From positions 1 to 64,000 of the forward strand of contig JAEZXX010000034.1 of assembly GCA_023419535.1 (NCBI GenBank): a DNA stretch of 64,000 nt, given 5' to 3'. The DNA comes from Pseudomonadota bacterium (GTDB taxonomy: Bacteria; Pseudomonadota; Alphaproteobacteria; Rhizobiales; Rhizobiaceae). Below the pieces are notes generated by a model. It saw only the letters and a list, made by a program, of their open reading frames with translations. It was not told the origin of the DNA and searched no databases. The position numbers were made by a program, and so were the translations under genes. Positions 1-8,469 of this stretch are shown in pieces. Each line of letters opens with the position of its first letter. The stretch's first letter is position 1.

Positions 1-61
1 CCGCCTCCTGCTCCCGCAGGAGCGCGATGATCTGCTCTTCCGTGAACCGTGACTTCTTCAT
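1..61 (-). CDS. IS3-family transposase OrfA, N-terminus only (runs off window)
   Basis: Only the first 20 codons are present, starting at the ATG that reads leftward from 61. They translate to MKKSRFTEEQIIALLREQEA, the typical opening of the helix-turn-helix OrfA protein of IS3-family (IS407-like) elements. OrfA is normally fused to the OrfB integrase by programmed frameshifting. Whether this copy is intact cannot be judged from the window. Confidence 0.75.
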   Translation of the reverse strand, partial: MKKSRFTEEQIIALLREQEA

Positions 62-126
62 CCGTCCGTCCCTCGTCGTTGGGCGGACTCTAGCCATCCG
101 TGGCTGAAATTCAGGGGGGCACGTCA
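1..126 (-). mobile_element. end of an IS3-family insertion sequence (partial)
   Basis: The first 126 bases look like the 5' end of an IS3-family element on the minus strand. Read from 126 downward, the sequence opens TGACGTGCCCCCCTGAATTT, an IS3-like terminal inverted repeat beginning with TG, and about 65 nt further on a transposase OrfA start appears. The rest of the element lies outside the window to the left. The second terminal repeat and the target duplication therefore cannot be seen. The exact boundary at 126 is inferred from the TG end. Confidence 0.7.
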
Positions 127-340
127 GACGTCACAGCGGCAACATCGCACTCTCGACTTCATGCTCGACCTCCAGCTTACAGACCTAGAGATCGCGATCC
201 AGCAGCAACAACCTCGACTTCCTCGACACGTCCTTGACGAGCTCGTAGACCTGGAGATTGCAACGGCAACGGATGCGAATCATCCTCGTTACTGTCGCCC
301 GATTTGCAGACTTAGCACTCAAAGGGAGATCTGGAAGAAT

Positions 341-1360
341 TCAGTTATCTTCGCGAGCGCCCTGAGGATGGATTGCTTGCTTCATCGCTGGTGCGCTCTT
401 TTGGTGCCAACGCCAAGCTGTATCGATGACGTTGGAGAATGGGCGAAGGGGCTGCCATCCAAGGGAGCGCCGAGCAGCAGAGTTATCGGCCACAAGCACC
501 GGAGCATCGCCCGTCCGGCGGGTCATCTCCCTTATCGAGATCGGCTTTGGCGCGCGTTCTCCGATGGCAGCGACGATTTCTCTCACGGTGGTCCCGGTTC
601 CGGTCCCCAGATTGACGGCCGTGCTCTGTCCGCCCTCGAGCAGATATCTTACAGCTCGTGAATGTGCATCAGCAAGGTCCAGGACGTGGACATAGTCGCG
701 AACACAGGTTCCGTCTCGTGTGTCGTAATCGGTGCCGAAGATTTCGAACTCGGCGCGGTGCCCCAAAGCTGCTGCGATAGCCAAGGGGATCGCGTGCGTC
801 TCGGGATCGTGGCGCTCGCCAATTCGTCCGCTCTCGTCCGCGCCCGCCGCGTTGAAGTAGCGCAGCGCTACGTAGGTGAAGTCCGAGCCCCGTGCGATGT
901 CCGAGAGGATCCGCTCGACCATGAGCTTAGAATAACCATACGGGTGCAGAGGTGTCTTTGGGTGGGTCTCGTCTATGGGAAAATAGATAGGATCACCATA
1001 AACGGCGCACGTAGACGATAAAACCAATTTAGATAAGTCATTATCGCGCATCGTCTGTAAAAGACACAATGTCCCCGTGACATTGTTGTCGTAAAAACAG
1101 AGCGGGGAGCGTATGGATTCGCTCACCTCGCTTAATGCCGCAAAGTGAATTACCGCGGCCGGCCTGTAGCGTTGTAGAACTTCCGTTAGGCGTCCGCGGT
1201 CGCGGATATCGCCTTCTTCCAGAGGTCCCCAGCGCACGAACTCGCGATGCCCGCGCGAGAGATTATCGAACACGATCGGCGTCATGCCCTTCTCCGCCAG
1301 GTCGAGACAGGTGTGGGATCCGATGTAGCCCGCGCCACCTGTTACGAGAACGTTCGTCAA
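341..1360 (-). CDS. galE: UDP-glucose 4-epimerase
   Basis: This cytoplasmic enzyme interconverts UDP-glucose and UDP-galactose and so supplies galactose for surface polysaccharide. The 339-residue protein has the family's normal length. It shows the NAD-binding GGAGYIGSH at residues 8-16, an SSTCAVYG stretch near 115-122, and the catalytic YGYSK (Tyr141/Lys145). The start is a TTG, with AAGGA about 9 nt upstream. It stands alone on the minus strand beside the IS end, and galU lies 32 kb away. The extended SDR family is large, but the match to GalE is close throughout. Confidence 0.9.
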   Translation of the reverse strand: MTNVLVTGGAGYIGSHTCLDLAEKGMTPIVFDNLSRGHREFVRWGPLEEGDIRDRGRLTEVLQRYRPAAVIHFAALSEVSESIRSPLCFYDNNVTGTLCLLQTMRDNDLSKLVLSSTCAVYGDPIYFPIDETHPKTPLHPYGYSKLMVERILSDIARGSDFTYVALRYFNAAGADESGRIGERHDPETHAIPLAIAAALGHRAEFEIFGTDYDTRDGTCVRDYVHVLDLADAHSRAVRYLLEGGQSTAVNLGTGTGTTVREIVAAIGERAPKPISIREMTRRTGDAPVLVADNSAARRSLGWQPLRPFSNVIDTAWRWHQKSAPAMKQAIHPQGAREDN

Positions 1361-1656
1361 TCTGCGATTCCTTCAACGGACTTGCCCCTACAGGGAGAGC
1401 GTGTTCGGTTTACTCGCCCAGCCTTTCGAACTGAAGCGTTTGGTGAGGGTTACGGCGAAGACCACCGGCAAGATTGGGGATGCTGTTCATGTGAATGAAT
1501 CTGGCGTGACGACGCGGACCGTCGCACGCCCCCTGTCCGCACGGCGTCGTGAGGCGGGGCCGCCGCGGGCTTGGATTGCTTGATTTCGGCCGGGGCCGCC
1601 TGTTTAGTCTCGCCGCCGCCGGCCGACGCCGGTTCATTCGGGAGACCGCAGACCTC

Positions 1657-2865
1657 ATGCTCGCCAGATCGAAAACCATCCTCGCGCTCGCCACCGCCGC
1701 GATCGCCCTGTCGTCGGGTGCGGCCTTCGCCCAGGACGGCCCCGTGCGCCTCGGCTTCATCGGCGGCATCACCGGGCCGATCGAGAGCCTGATGCCCCCG
1801 ATCACCGACGCGGCGCGCCTCGCCGTCGCGCAGGTCAACGAGGGCGGCGGCATCGGCGAGAACCGCCAGGTCGAGATGGTCATCGGCGACGACGGCTGCA
1901 TCGACGCCCAGCGCGCCTCGAACGCAGCCGATTCGCAGGTCAATTCCGACAACGTCGTCGGCATCGTCGGCGCCATGTGCTCGGGCGCGACGATCGCCGC
2001 CGCCAACGCCGCCGCCATTCCCGGCGGCGTCGTCATGGTCTCGCCGGCCTCCACCTCGCCGGCCGTGACGGAGCTCGAGGACAACGACCTCGTCTTCCGC
2101 ACCGCGCCCTCCGACGCCTATCAGGGCGAGGTACTCGCCCGCGTCGCGCGTTCGCACGATATCGACACGGTCGCGATCACCTACGTCAACAACGATTACG
2201 GCACGGGCTTCGCGCAGGCCTTCCAGGCCGCCTTCGAGGCCGAGGGCGGCACGGTCGTGACCTCCGAGAGCCACGAGGACGGCCGCGCCGACTACCGCGC
2301 GGAGATCGGCTCGCTCGCCTCGTCGGGCGCCGACGCGCTGGTCGTGCTCGCCTATGTCGACGGCTCGGGCGGGCGCATCATCCAGCAGTCGCGCGAGACG
2401 GGCGATTTCTCGACCTTCATCGGCGGCGACGGCATGGTGGGCGCCAATCTCACCAACGTCGCGGGCGGCGACGAGACGCTGATCCTGACGCGTCCGGGCG
2501 GCAGCGAGGCCGAGGGCTCTGCGCCCTTCGCCGAGGCCGCGGCCGCCGCGAACCTCGACCCGCAGGCGACCTACGCCGCGACCTCCTACGACGCGGCCTT
2601 CGCGTTGCTCCTGGCGGTGGAGAAGACCGGCGGCTCGCGCGAGGGCCTGAGCGCGGCACTGCGCGAGGTGACGAGCGAGGGCGGCGAGGTGATCCTGCCC
2701 GGCGAATGGGCCAAGGCCAAGGAGCTGATCGCGGCCGGCACCGAGATCAACTACCAGGGCGCCTCCGGCGCGATCGATTTCGACGACAATGGCGACGTGC
2801 CGGGTTCCTACGACGAAGTGACGGTCGAAAACGGCGAGATCGTCGTGGTCGGCCCGGCGCAGTAA
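1657..2865 (+). CDS. livJ: branched-chain amino-acid type ABC transporter, periplasmic substrate-binding protein
   Basis: This is a 402-residue LivJ/LivK-type periplasmic binding protein, with a signal peptide (residues 1-25) ending in SGAAFAQ. The ATG at 1657 was chosen over upstream in-frame starts because it places the signal peptide at the N-terminus. The mature part begins VRLGFIGGITGP, typical of Peripla_BP_6. It lies tail to tail with livM, so it completes the nearby livGFHM transporter although it is on the other strand. The substrate is not proven; this family also binds aromatic compounds, amides and urea. Confidence 0.85.
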   Translation: MLARSKTILALATAAIALSSGAAFAQDGPVRLGFIGGITGPIESLMPPITDAARLAVAQVNEGGGIGENRQVEMVIGDDGCIDAQRASNAADSQVNSDNVVGIVGAMCSGATIAAANAAAIPGGVVMVSPASTSPAVTELEDNDLVFRTAPSDAYQGEVLARVARSHDIDTVAITYVNNDYGTGFAQAFQAAFEAEGGTVVTSESHEDGRADYRAEIGSLASSGADALVVLAYVDGSGGRIIQQSRETGDFSTFIGGDGMVGANLTNVAGGDETLILTRPGGSEAEGSAPFAEAAAAANLDPQATYAATSYDAAFALLLAVEKTGGSREGLSAALREVTSEGGEVILPGEWAKAKELIAAGTEINYQGASGAIDFDDNGDVPGSYDEVTVENGEIVVVGPAQ

Positions 2866-2882
2866 GCGACGGCGCCAGCGAA

Positions 2883-2922
2883 ACGAAAAGGCCCCCGACG
2901 GCGACGTCCGGGGCCTTTTCGT
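2883..2922. terminator. bidirectional rho-independent terminator between livJ and livM
   Basis: There is a 13-bp perfect stem, ACGAAAAGGCCCC (2883-2895) pairing with GGGGCCTTTTCGT (2910-2922), with a 14-nt loop. The A-rich 5' arm and T-rich 3' arm give U tracts in both directions. It sits just after the livJ stop and can also serve livM on the opposite strand. Confidence 0.85.
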
Positions 2923-2974
2923 TCGCCAGCCAGATCTGCGCCGAGCTCTCAGTTTCAGCGAATTCTCTGCAGCC

Positions 2975-3069
2975 TCGTCAGCCTCGGGCTCGACCCGAGA
3001 ATCCTCCTCCGTCCGCTCGACGTTCGAGGCTCCCGCCACGATCCCCCGGGCTCGACCCGAGGCTGACGA
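2975..3069. repeat. BIME-like pair of inverted palindromic repeats
   Basis: A TCGTCAGCCTCGGG...CCCGAG unit at 2975-2999 reappears inverted at 3045-3069. Each unit contains its own small palindrome (CGGGCTCGACCCGA). The layout, two head-to-head palindromic units in an intergenic space, matches the REP/BIME-like elements common in rhizobial genomes. It lies between the shared terminator and the livM stop. Confidence 0.65.
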
Positions 3070-3114
3070 AGTTGAGACGCCGGGATCTGCGTCGGAACGC
3101 TTTACGGCTTCCCC

Positions 3115-4416
3115 TCAATCCCGTCCGCGCAGGCGTTCCGGCAGCACGCCGTGCGGGGCGAAGCGCAGGACGAGAGTGATGGTCAGGCCGATGACGAAGA
3201 CGCGCATCTGCAGCGCGCGGCTGTCGAGGTCGCCCGGCGCCACCCAGCCGAAGAGCTGGTTGCCCCAGTCGCGCGCCAGACCGAACAAGGCGAGCGCCGC
3301 CGGCTCCGACATCACCCAGATGATGTAGACCAGCACCGCGCCGAAGATCGCGCCGCGATTGTTGCCGGCGCCGCCGAGGATCACCATCACCCAGATCAGG
3401 AAGGTGTGGTTGAGATCGACGAAGCCGGAGGGATCGAAGATCGAGTTGAAATGGACGAGGACCGCGCCGCCGATGCCGATCAGCACCGAACCGAGAACGA
3501 AGACCTCCAGCCGCCGCCCTTCGACGTTCTTGCCCATCGAGGCCGCCGCCGGCTCGTTGTCGCGGATCGCCCGGATCATCCGGCCCCAGGGCGCGTGGTA
3601 GGCGCGCTGGACGAGGAGGTAGATGACGAGCAGCATCACGGCCGTCAGCGCCAGATAGACCGAGCGCGCGGCGACGAAGCCGAGCTCGGCCACGCTCGGG
3701 GTCGGCCAGGGCAGGGGCGAGACGGTCAGCGTGCCGCGCGTCAGCCAGTCGGCGTTGCGCAGGAAGGTCTTGATGATCTGGGCGATGCCGAGGGTCGCGA
3801 TGGCGAGATAGTCGGCGCGAAGGCCGAGGCAGACCTTGCCGACGAGCCAGGCGATGATGCCGGCGACGACGCCCGCCGCCGCCCAGCCGACGGCGACCGG
3901 CAGCCCGAAGCCGCCGATGAAGCCGGCGTCGCGCTCGATGATGGTCGTCGGCGCGTCGAACTTCGCCGTCACCACCATGAAGGCGACCGCGCCCGTGACG
4001 ATGGTGAGCGCGGTGACGAGGCCCTTGGGCAGGCCGATCCGGCGGCCCTGGCTGACGAGGCCGACGAGGACGATGCCGCCTGCGAGCCAGAGCAGCGCCT
4101 CGCCCAGAAGCGGTGCGCCCTCGGACGCCCAGAACGCCTCGTTGACGGGAAAGGTCATCAGGACGGAGGCGAAGGCGCCCGCCATGATGAAGCCCATGAC
4201 GCCGACATTGAAGAGGCCGGCATAGCCCCACTGGATGTTCAGCCCGATCGCGATGATGGCGTAGGCGGCAGCCTCCACCAGCATGCGCGTGGCGTAGGCC
4301 GAGCCCTGCAGGGCGAAGATCGCGGCGACGATCGCGGCCAGCAGGCCGAACAGGAGGAGGTCGCGTCGGTGGCTGCGCTTGGGGCGGGTGTCTTCCGCCG
4401 GGGTGGCGATGGTCAT
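3115..4416 (-). CDS. livM: branched-chain amino-acid type ABC transporter permease LivM
   Basis: This inner-membrane permease has 433 residues, longer than many LivM proteins, partly because of an extra hydrophobic segment (about residues 80-175) between the first helices and the conserved core. The conserved block beginning GLRADYLAIATLGIAQI is typical of LivM, as is the RAIRDNEPAAASMGKNV loop that contacts the ATPase. Its ATG overlaps the livH stop by one base (TGATG), so the two are translationally coupled. It is the last gene of livGFHM. Confidence 0.9.
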   Translation of the reverse strand: MTIATPAEDTRPKRSHRRDLLLFGLLAAIVAAIFALQGSAYATRMLVEAAAYAIIAIGLNIQWGYAGLFNVGVMGFIMAGAFASVLMTFPVNEAFWASEGAPLLGEALLWLAGGIVLVGLVSQGRRIGLPKGLVTALTIVTGAVAFMVVTAKFDAPTTIIERDAGFIGGFGLPVAVGWAAAGVVAGIIAWLVGKVCLGLRADYLAIATLGIAQIIKTFLRNADWLTRGTLTVSPLPWPTPSVAELGFVAARSVYLALTAVMLLVIYLLVQRAYHAPWGRMIRAIRDNEPAAASMGKNVEGRRLEVFVLGSVLIGIGGAVLVHFNSIFDPSGFVDLNHTFLIWVMVILGGAGNNRGAIFGAVLVYIIWVMSEPAALALFGLARDWGNQLFGWVAPGDLDSRALQMRVFVIGLTITLVLRFAPHGVLPERLRGRD

Positions 4417-5402
4417 CAGAAGACCCTTCCCTTGAAGATGCCGGTCGGCCGGTAGATCAGGACGATCACCAGGATCACGAAGGGCACGGCGAGGCGGTAC
4501 TCGGTCGCGACCAGCGCCAGATTCGCCGGCACGGCGAAGGGCAGGACGTCCGCGAAGGGACGAAGCAGGACCGAGAAGTTGAAGATCGAGAAGGTCTCGG
4601 CGAAGCCGATCAGGAAGCCGCCGGCGATCGCGCCGTAGGGCCGCCCGATACCGCCGAGGATGGCCGCAGCGAAGATCGGCAGGAGGATGTTGTAGGCCAG
4701 ATCCACGCGCAGCGCGACGTCGAGCGCCAGCATGGTGCCGGCGAGCGCGGCGAGCGAGCCGCCGATGGTCCAGGTCGCCTTGACGACCCGCTCCAGCGGG
4801 ATGCCGGTGACGCGGGCGAGATCGGGATTGTCGGAGACGGCGCGCATCGCCTTGCCCAGCCGGGCGCGCGTCAGGAAGAGGTGCAGCGCGACGACGGCGA
4901 CGATCGTCATGCCGATCAGCCAGATCTGCGGCTCGGTGATCACGATCGGGCGCCCGCCGGTCGGGATGCGGAAGATGTCCTTGGGCGCGTTCAGATAGAG
5001 GTCGCGCGTGCCCGTGCCGGCGAAGAGGCGGATGAGGCCCTGCAGCATCAGGGTGACGCCGATCGAGGCCATGACGAGGACGACGGGCCGCGCGCCCTTG
5101 TCGCGCAAGGGCTTGTAGAAGGCCTTGTCGACGCCGATCGCGAAGCCTGCGGTCGCCAGCATCACCAAGGGCAGGAGCGCGATGGCGAGTGGGACCGGCA
5201 ACGCCACGCCCATGCCCGCCAGGATCGAGGCGGCCATGAAGGCGAAGAAGGCGCCGAGCGTCATCATGTCGCCATGGGCGAAATGGGCGAAGCGCAGGAT
5301 GCCGAAGATCAGCGTCACGCCGATCGCGCCGAGCGCGTAGATCGAGCCGAGAACGAGCCCGCCGATCAGCCCTCGGTTGATGAAGAAGGTGAGCTCGTCC
5401 AA
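4416..5402 (-). CDS. livH: branched-chain amino-acid type ABC transporter permease LivH
   Basis: This multi-span permease of about 328 residues carries the LivH signature GLVLGSIYALGAIG near the N-terminus. It also has the FAHGDMMTLGAF motif and the cytoplasmic loop AMRAVSDNPDLARVTGI. The start is uncertain: the TTG at 5402 gives MDELTFFINRG, which matches the family's usual short N-terminus, while another in-frame TTG at 5441 adds 13 residues. Neither has a strong ribosome-binding site. It lies 65 nt after livF (27 nt with the longer start) and is coupled to livM. Confidence 0.88.
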   Translation of the reverse strand: MDELTFFINRGLIGGLVLGSIYALGAIGVTLIFGILRFAHFAHGDMMTLGAFFAFMAASILAGMGVALPVPLAIALLPLVMLATAGFAIGVDKAFYKPLRDKGARPVVLVMASIGVTLMLQGLIRLFAGTGTRDLYLNAPKDIFRIPTGGRPIVITEPQIWLIGMTIVAVVALHLFLTRARLGKAMRAVSDNPDLARVTGIPLERVVKATWTIGGSLAALAGTMLALDVALRVDLAYNILLPIFAAAILGGIGRPYGAIAGGFLIGFAETFSIFNFSVLLRPFADVLPFAVPANLALVATEYRLAVPFVILVIVLIYRPTGIFKGRVF

Positions 5403-5467
5403 TAGAAGCGTCCCAGCATGTCGGGTTCGGGCGGAACCCAACGGATCCGCCCGAGAGGGTGAAGGCG

Positions 5468-6172
5468 TCAGCCGCCGAGGAAGGCCTTGGCGACCTCTGG
5501 ATCGGCGAGAAGTTCGGCGCCGGTGCCGGTGAAGCGGTTCTTGCCGCTCGCCAGCACGAAGCCCTTGTGGGCGATGCCGAGCGCCTGCTTGGCGTTCTGC
5601 TCGACCATGGCGACGGTGACGCCGGCCGCGTTGATCGCCAGCACGCGGTCGAAGATCTCGCTCATGAACATCGGCGACAGGCCGGCCGTCGGCTCGTCGA
5701 GGAGGATGAGCTTGGGGTCGATCATCAAGGCGCGGCCGACCGCCACCATCTGGCGCTGGCCGCCGGACAATTCGCCCGCCGGCTGGCGGCGCTTGTCTTT
5801 CAAAGGCGGGAAGATGTCGTAGACGCGCTCGAGGAGGGGCGCGATGTCGTCACGGCGCACATAGGCGCCCATCTCCAGATTCTCGTGGACGGTCAGCGTC
5901 TTGAAGACGTTCGCCTCCTGCGGCACCAGTGCCATGCCGATCTCGGCGAGGCGCTCGGTCGGCCGGTTGGTGATCTCCTGCCCGTCGAAGCGGATGGTGC
6001 CGGACGAGACCTTCAGAAGGCCGAACATGGCCTTCAGCGTCGTCGACTTGCCGGCGCCGTTCGGGCCGACGATGACGCCGATCTCGCCGCGCTCGAGCTC
6101 GATGTCGACGCCGTTCAGGATCGGCGTGCCGCCGTATCCCGCGACGACGGAGGAGAGGGAGAGGAAGCTCAC
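5468..6172 (-). CDS. livF: branched-chain amino-acid type ABC transporter ATP-binding protein LivF
   Basis: This ATPase subunit has 234 residues, the normal LivF length. Walker A is GPNGAGKS at residues 36-43. The signature is LSGGQRQ, followed by Walker B LILLDEPTAGLSP. It pairs with LivG to energise the LivHM channel. Its ATG overlaps the livG stop (ATGA), showing translational coupling. The LivF assignment rather than LivG follows from the short length and the AGYGGTPIL N-terminus. Confidence 0.9.
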   Translation of the reverse strand: MSFLSLSSVVAGYGGTPILNGVDIELERGEIGVIVGPNGAGKSTTLKAMFGLLKVSSGTIRFDGQEITNRPTERLAEIGMALVPQEANVFKTLTVHENLEMGAYVRRDDIAPLLERVYDIFPPLKDKRRQPAGELSGGQRQMVAVGRALMIDPKLILLDEPTAGLSPMFMSEIFDRVLAINAAGVTVAMVEQNAKQALGIAHKGFVLASGKNRFTGTGAELLADPEVAKAFLGG

Positions 6173-7029
6173 GAGGCGGCTCCTGCGACGGAAGCGGACT
6201 GGGCCGGCGAGCCGGAAAGGGGCCTCCTGGTCGCGTGGCCCGTCGCCGAGCCGCCGAAATAGGCTTCGACCACCGCTTCATTGGCCTGGATCTCGGCCAG
6301 CGAGCCCTTCATCATCACCGAGCCCGCGGCCATGACGATGACCGGGTCGCACAGGCGGCCGATCAGATCCATGTCGTGCTCGATCACGAAGAAGGTGTAG
6401 CCCCGCTCCTGGTTGAGGCGCTCGATATTGGCCGCGACGTCGTTGAGGAGCGTGCGGTTGACGCCGGCCGCGATCTCGTCGAGCAGCACGACCTTGGCGT
6501 CGACCATCATGGTGCGGCCGAGCTCGACGAGCTTCTTCTGCCCTCCCGAGAGGTTGCCGGCGAGTTCGTCGCGCACGTGGCCGATCTTCAGGAAGTCGAT
6601 CACGTCCTCGGCGCGGCGCAGCACCTCCTCTTCGCGGGCGCGCACCCGGCCCGGCGCGAACCATGTCGAAAAGAGGTTCTCGCCCGGCTGCTCGGGCGGA
6701 ACCATCATGAGGTTCTCCAGCACCGTCAGGCGCGAGAATTCATGGGCGATCTGGAAGGTGCGCAGCACGCCCTTGCGGAAGAGGTGGTGCGGGGGAAGGC
6801 CCGTGACGTCCTCGCCCTCGATGAGGATGCGGCCGCTGGTGGGGGCTAGATTGCCCGCCACCATGTTGAAAAGCGTCGACTTGCCGGCCCCGTTCGGCCC
6901 GATCAGACCGGTGATCGAGCCCCTGCGCACCTCGATCGAGCAGCGGTTCACCGCGACGAAGCCGCCGAAGCGGAGCGTGACATCGCACACCTCGATGACG
7001 GGAGGCGACGGGTCCTGAACGGTGGCCAA
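6169..7029 (-). CDS. livG: branched-chain amino-acid type ABC transporter ATP-binding protein LivG
   Basis: This ATPase subunit has 286 residues, with Walker A GPNGAGKS at 44-51, signature LSGGQKK, and Walker B VVLLDEIAAGVN. The family usually has E-P at LLDEP; here it reads LLDEI, a mild deviation. The start is decided by the ribosome-binding site: AGGAGG lies 7 nt before the TTG at 7029 but only 1 nt before the alternative TTG at 7035. It is the first gene of livGFHM and lies 145 nt after kynU on the same strand, so read-through from kynU is possible. Confidence 0.9.
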   Translation of the reverse strand: MATVQDPSPPVIEVCDVTLRFGGFVAVNRCSIEVRRGSITGLIGPNGAGKSTLFNMVAGNLAPTSGRILIEGEDVTGLPPHHLFRKGVLRTFQIAHEFSRLTVLENLMMVPPEQPGENLFSTWFAPGRVRAREEEVLRRAEDVIDFLKIGHVRDELAGNLSGGQKKLVELGRTMMVDAKVVLLDEIAAGVNRTLLNDVAANIERLNQERGYTFFVIEHDMDLIGRLCDPVIVMAAGSVMMKGSLAEIQANEAVVEAYFGGSATGHATRRPLSGSPAQSASVAGAAS

Positions 7030-7174
7030 ATCCAAGCCTCCTCATAAGATGCGGGCGCGACACGGCTTTCGGGTGAGCGTTGACGGACGCGTCGAACGGC
7101 GCCTGTCTACGGATGTTCGACGCCGCTTTTCAAGGCACGATCGGCCGGATCGGTGAGAATCGTCGGCCCGTCGC

Positions 7175-8368
7175 TCACGTGACGGCGGACTTGCGACGGT
7201 ATTCGGGCCGGTCCCAAAGACCTTCGTTGACGACCTTCGCGATGATCGCGGCGGCGGAGCGCACGTCGTCCTCGCCGACATAGAGCGGCGTGAAGCCGAA
7301 GCGCATGATGTCGGGGGCGCGGAAATCGCCGACAACGCCGTGGGCGATGACGGCCTGCATGGCGGCGTAGCCCTCCGGGTGGCGGAAGGAGACCTGACTG
7401 CCCCGCTTCGCGGGATCGCGCGGCGAGGCGAGAGCAAGGCCATCGCAGGCCGCCTCCACCTCGGCGATGAAGAGCTCCGACAGCCGGATCGAGGCGGAGC
7501 GGATCTCCTGCATCGAAACGTTCTCGAAGGCGTCGAGGGCCGCGTCGAGCACCGAGAGGGCGACGATCGGCGGGGTGCCGATCCGCATGCGCTCGATGCC
7601 GGCGCCGGCCCGGTAGTCGAGGTCGAAGGCGAAGGGCGCCTCGTGACCCATCCAGCCCGACAGGATGGGCTTCAGGCCGTCGATGTGGCGCGGCGCGACA
7701 TAGACGAAGGCCGGGGAGTCGGGCCCGCCGTTCAGATATTTGTAGCTGCAGCCGACCGCGAAATCGGCGTCGCTCCCCGTCAGGTCGACGGGAAGGGCGC
7801 CGGCCGAATGCGCGAGATCCCAGACGGTCAGTGCGCCGACGCCATGGGCGCGACGGGTGATGTCGGCCATGTCGTGCAGGCGGCCGGTCCGATAGTCGAC
7901 CTCCGTCAGCATCACGACCGCGACCGTCTCGTCGATGGCGCCCTCGACCTCTTCGGGCGCGACGATCTTCAGCGTGTGGCCCTGCCCCAGCGAGGCGAGG
8001 AGCCCCTGCGCGATGTAAAGATCGGTCGGAAAGTTACCGCTGTCCGACAAGACCACCCGCCGATCCGGGTTGGCGGCGAGCGCCGCGGCCAGCGCCTGAT
8101 GCACCTTGATGGTCAGCGTGTCGCCCATCATCACGGTGCCGGGCGCGGCGCCGATCAGCCGGGCGACGCGGTCGCCGACCCGCGCCGGCATCTGCATCCA
8201 GCCCGCTTCGTTCCAGCCGCGGATGAGGAGCGTGCCCCATTCCTCGTCGAGGACGCGACGTGCGGCTTCGCGCGCGGCGGCGGGCAGGGGCCCCAGCGAA
8301 TTGCCGTCGAGATAGACGAGGCCCTCGGGCAGGTCGAAGAGGTCGCGTTTGGCGGCGAGATCGTTCAA
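7175..8368 (-). CDS. kynU: kynureninase
   Basis: This PLP enzyme cleaves kynurenine (or 3-hydroxykynurenine) to anthranilate and alanine in tryptophan breakdown. The 397-residue protein is of normal length. The Schiff-base lysine is Lys210 in SYKYLNGGP, and Asp184 in WDLAHSAG faces the pyridine nitrogen. The N-terminal YLDGNSLGPLP is a kynureninase hallmark. The start is a TTG with no clear ribosome-binding site. It is divergent from a formamidase-like gene about 100 bp away, which supplies the preceding step. Confidence 0.92.
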   Translation of the reverse strand: MNDLAAKRDLFDLPEGLVYLDGNSLGPLPAAAREAARRVLDEEWGTLLIRGWNEAGWMQMPARVGDRVARLIGAAPGTVMMGDTLTIKVHQALAAALAANPDRRVVLSDSGNFPTDLYIAQGLLASLGQGHTLKIVAPEEVEGAIDETVAVVMLTEVDYRTGRLHDMADITRRAHGVGALTVWDLAHSAGALPVDLTGSDADFAVGCSYKYLNGGPDSPAFVYVAPRHIDGLKPILSGWMGHEAPFAFDLDYRAGAGIERMRIGTPPIVALSVLDAALDAFENVSMQEIRSASIRLSELFIAEVEAACDGLALASPRDPAKRGSQVSFRHPEGYAAMQAVIAHGVVGDFRAPDIMRFGFTPLYVGEDDVRSAAAIIAKVVNEGLWDRPEYRRKSAVT

Positions 8369-8469
8369 AGGGGGACGAGGCTCCGGACTTGATCGGGGAA
8401 CGACTGCCCGAAATCGGCAGCGCCGTCAAAATCGCGGGGCGACCGGCCGCCAGAGGAGCCCGACGAGAC

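Noticed and set aside
1450..3039. Long minus-strand frame across livJ
   Set aside because: It is arginine/glycine/valine-rich and antisense to a clear binding protein with a signal peptide. Only its 3' tail beyond livJ was kept as a weak finding.
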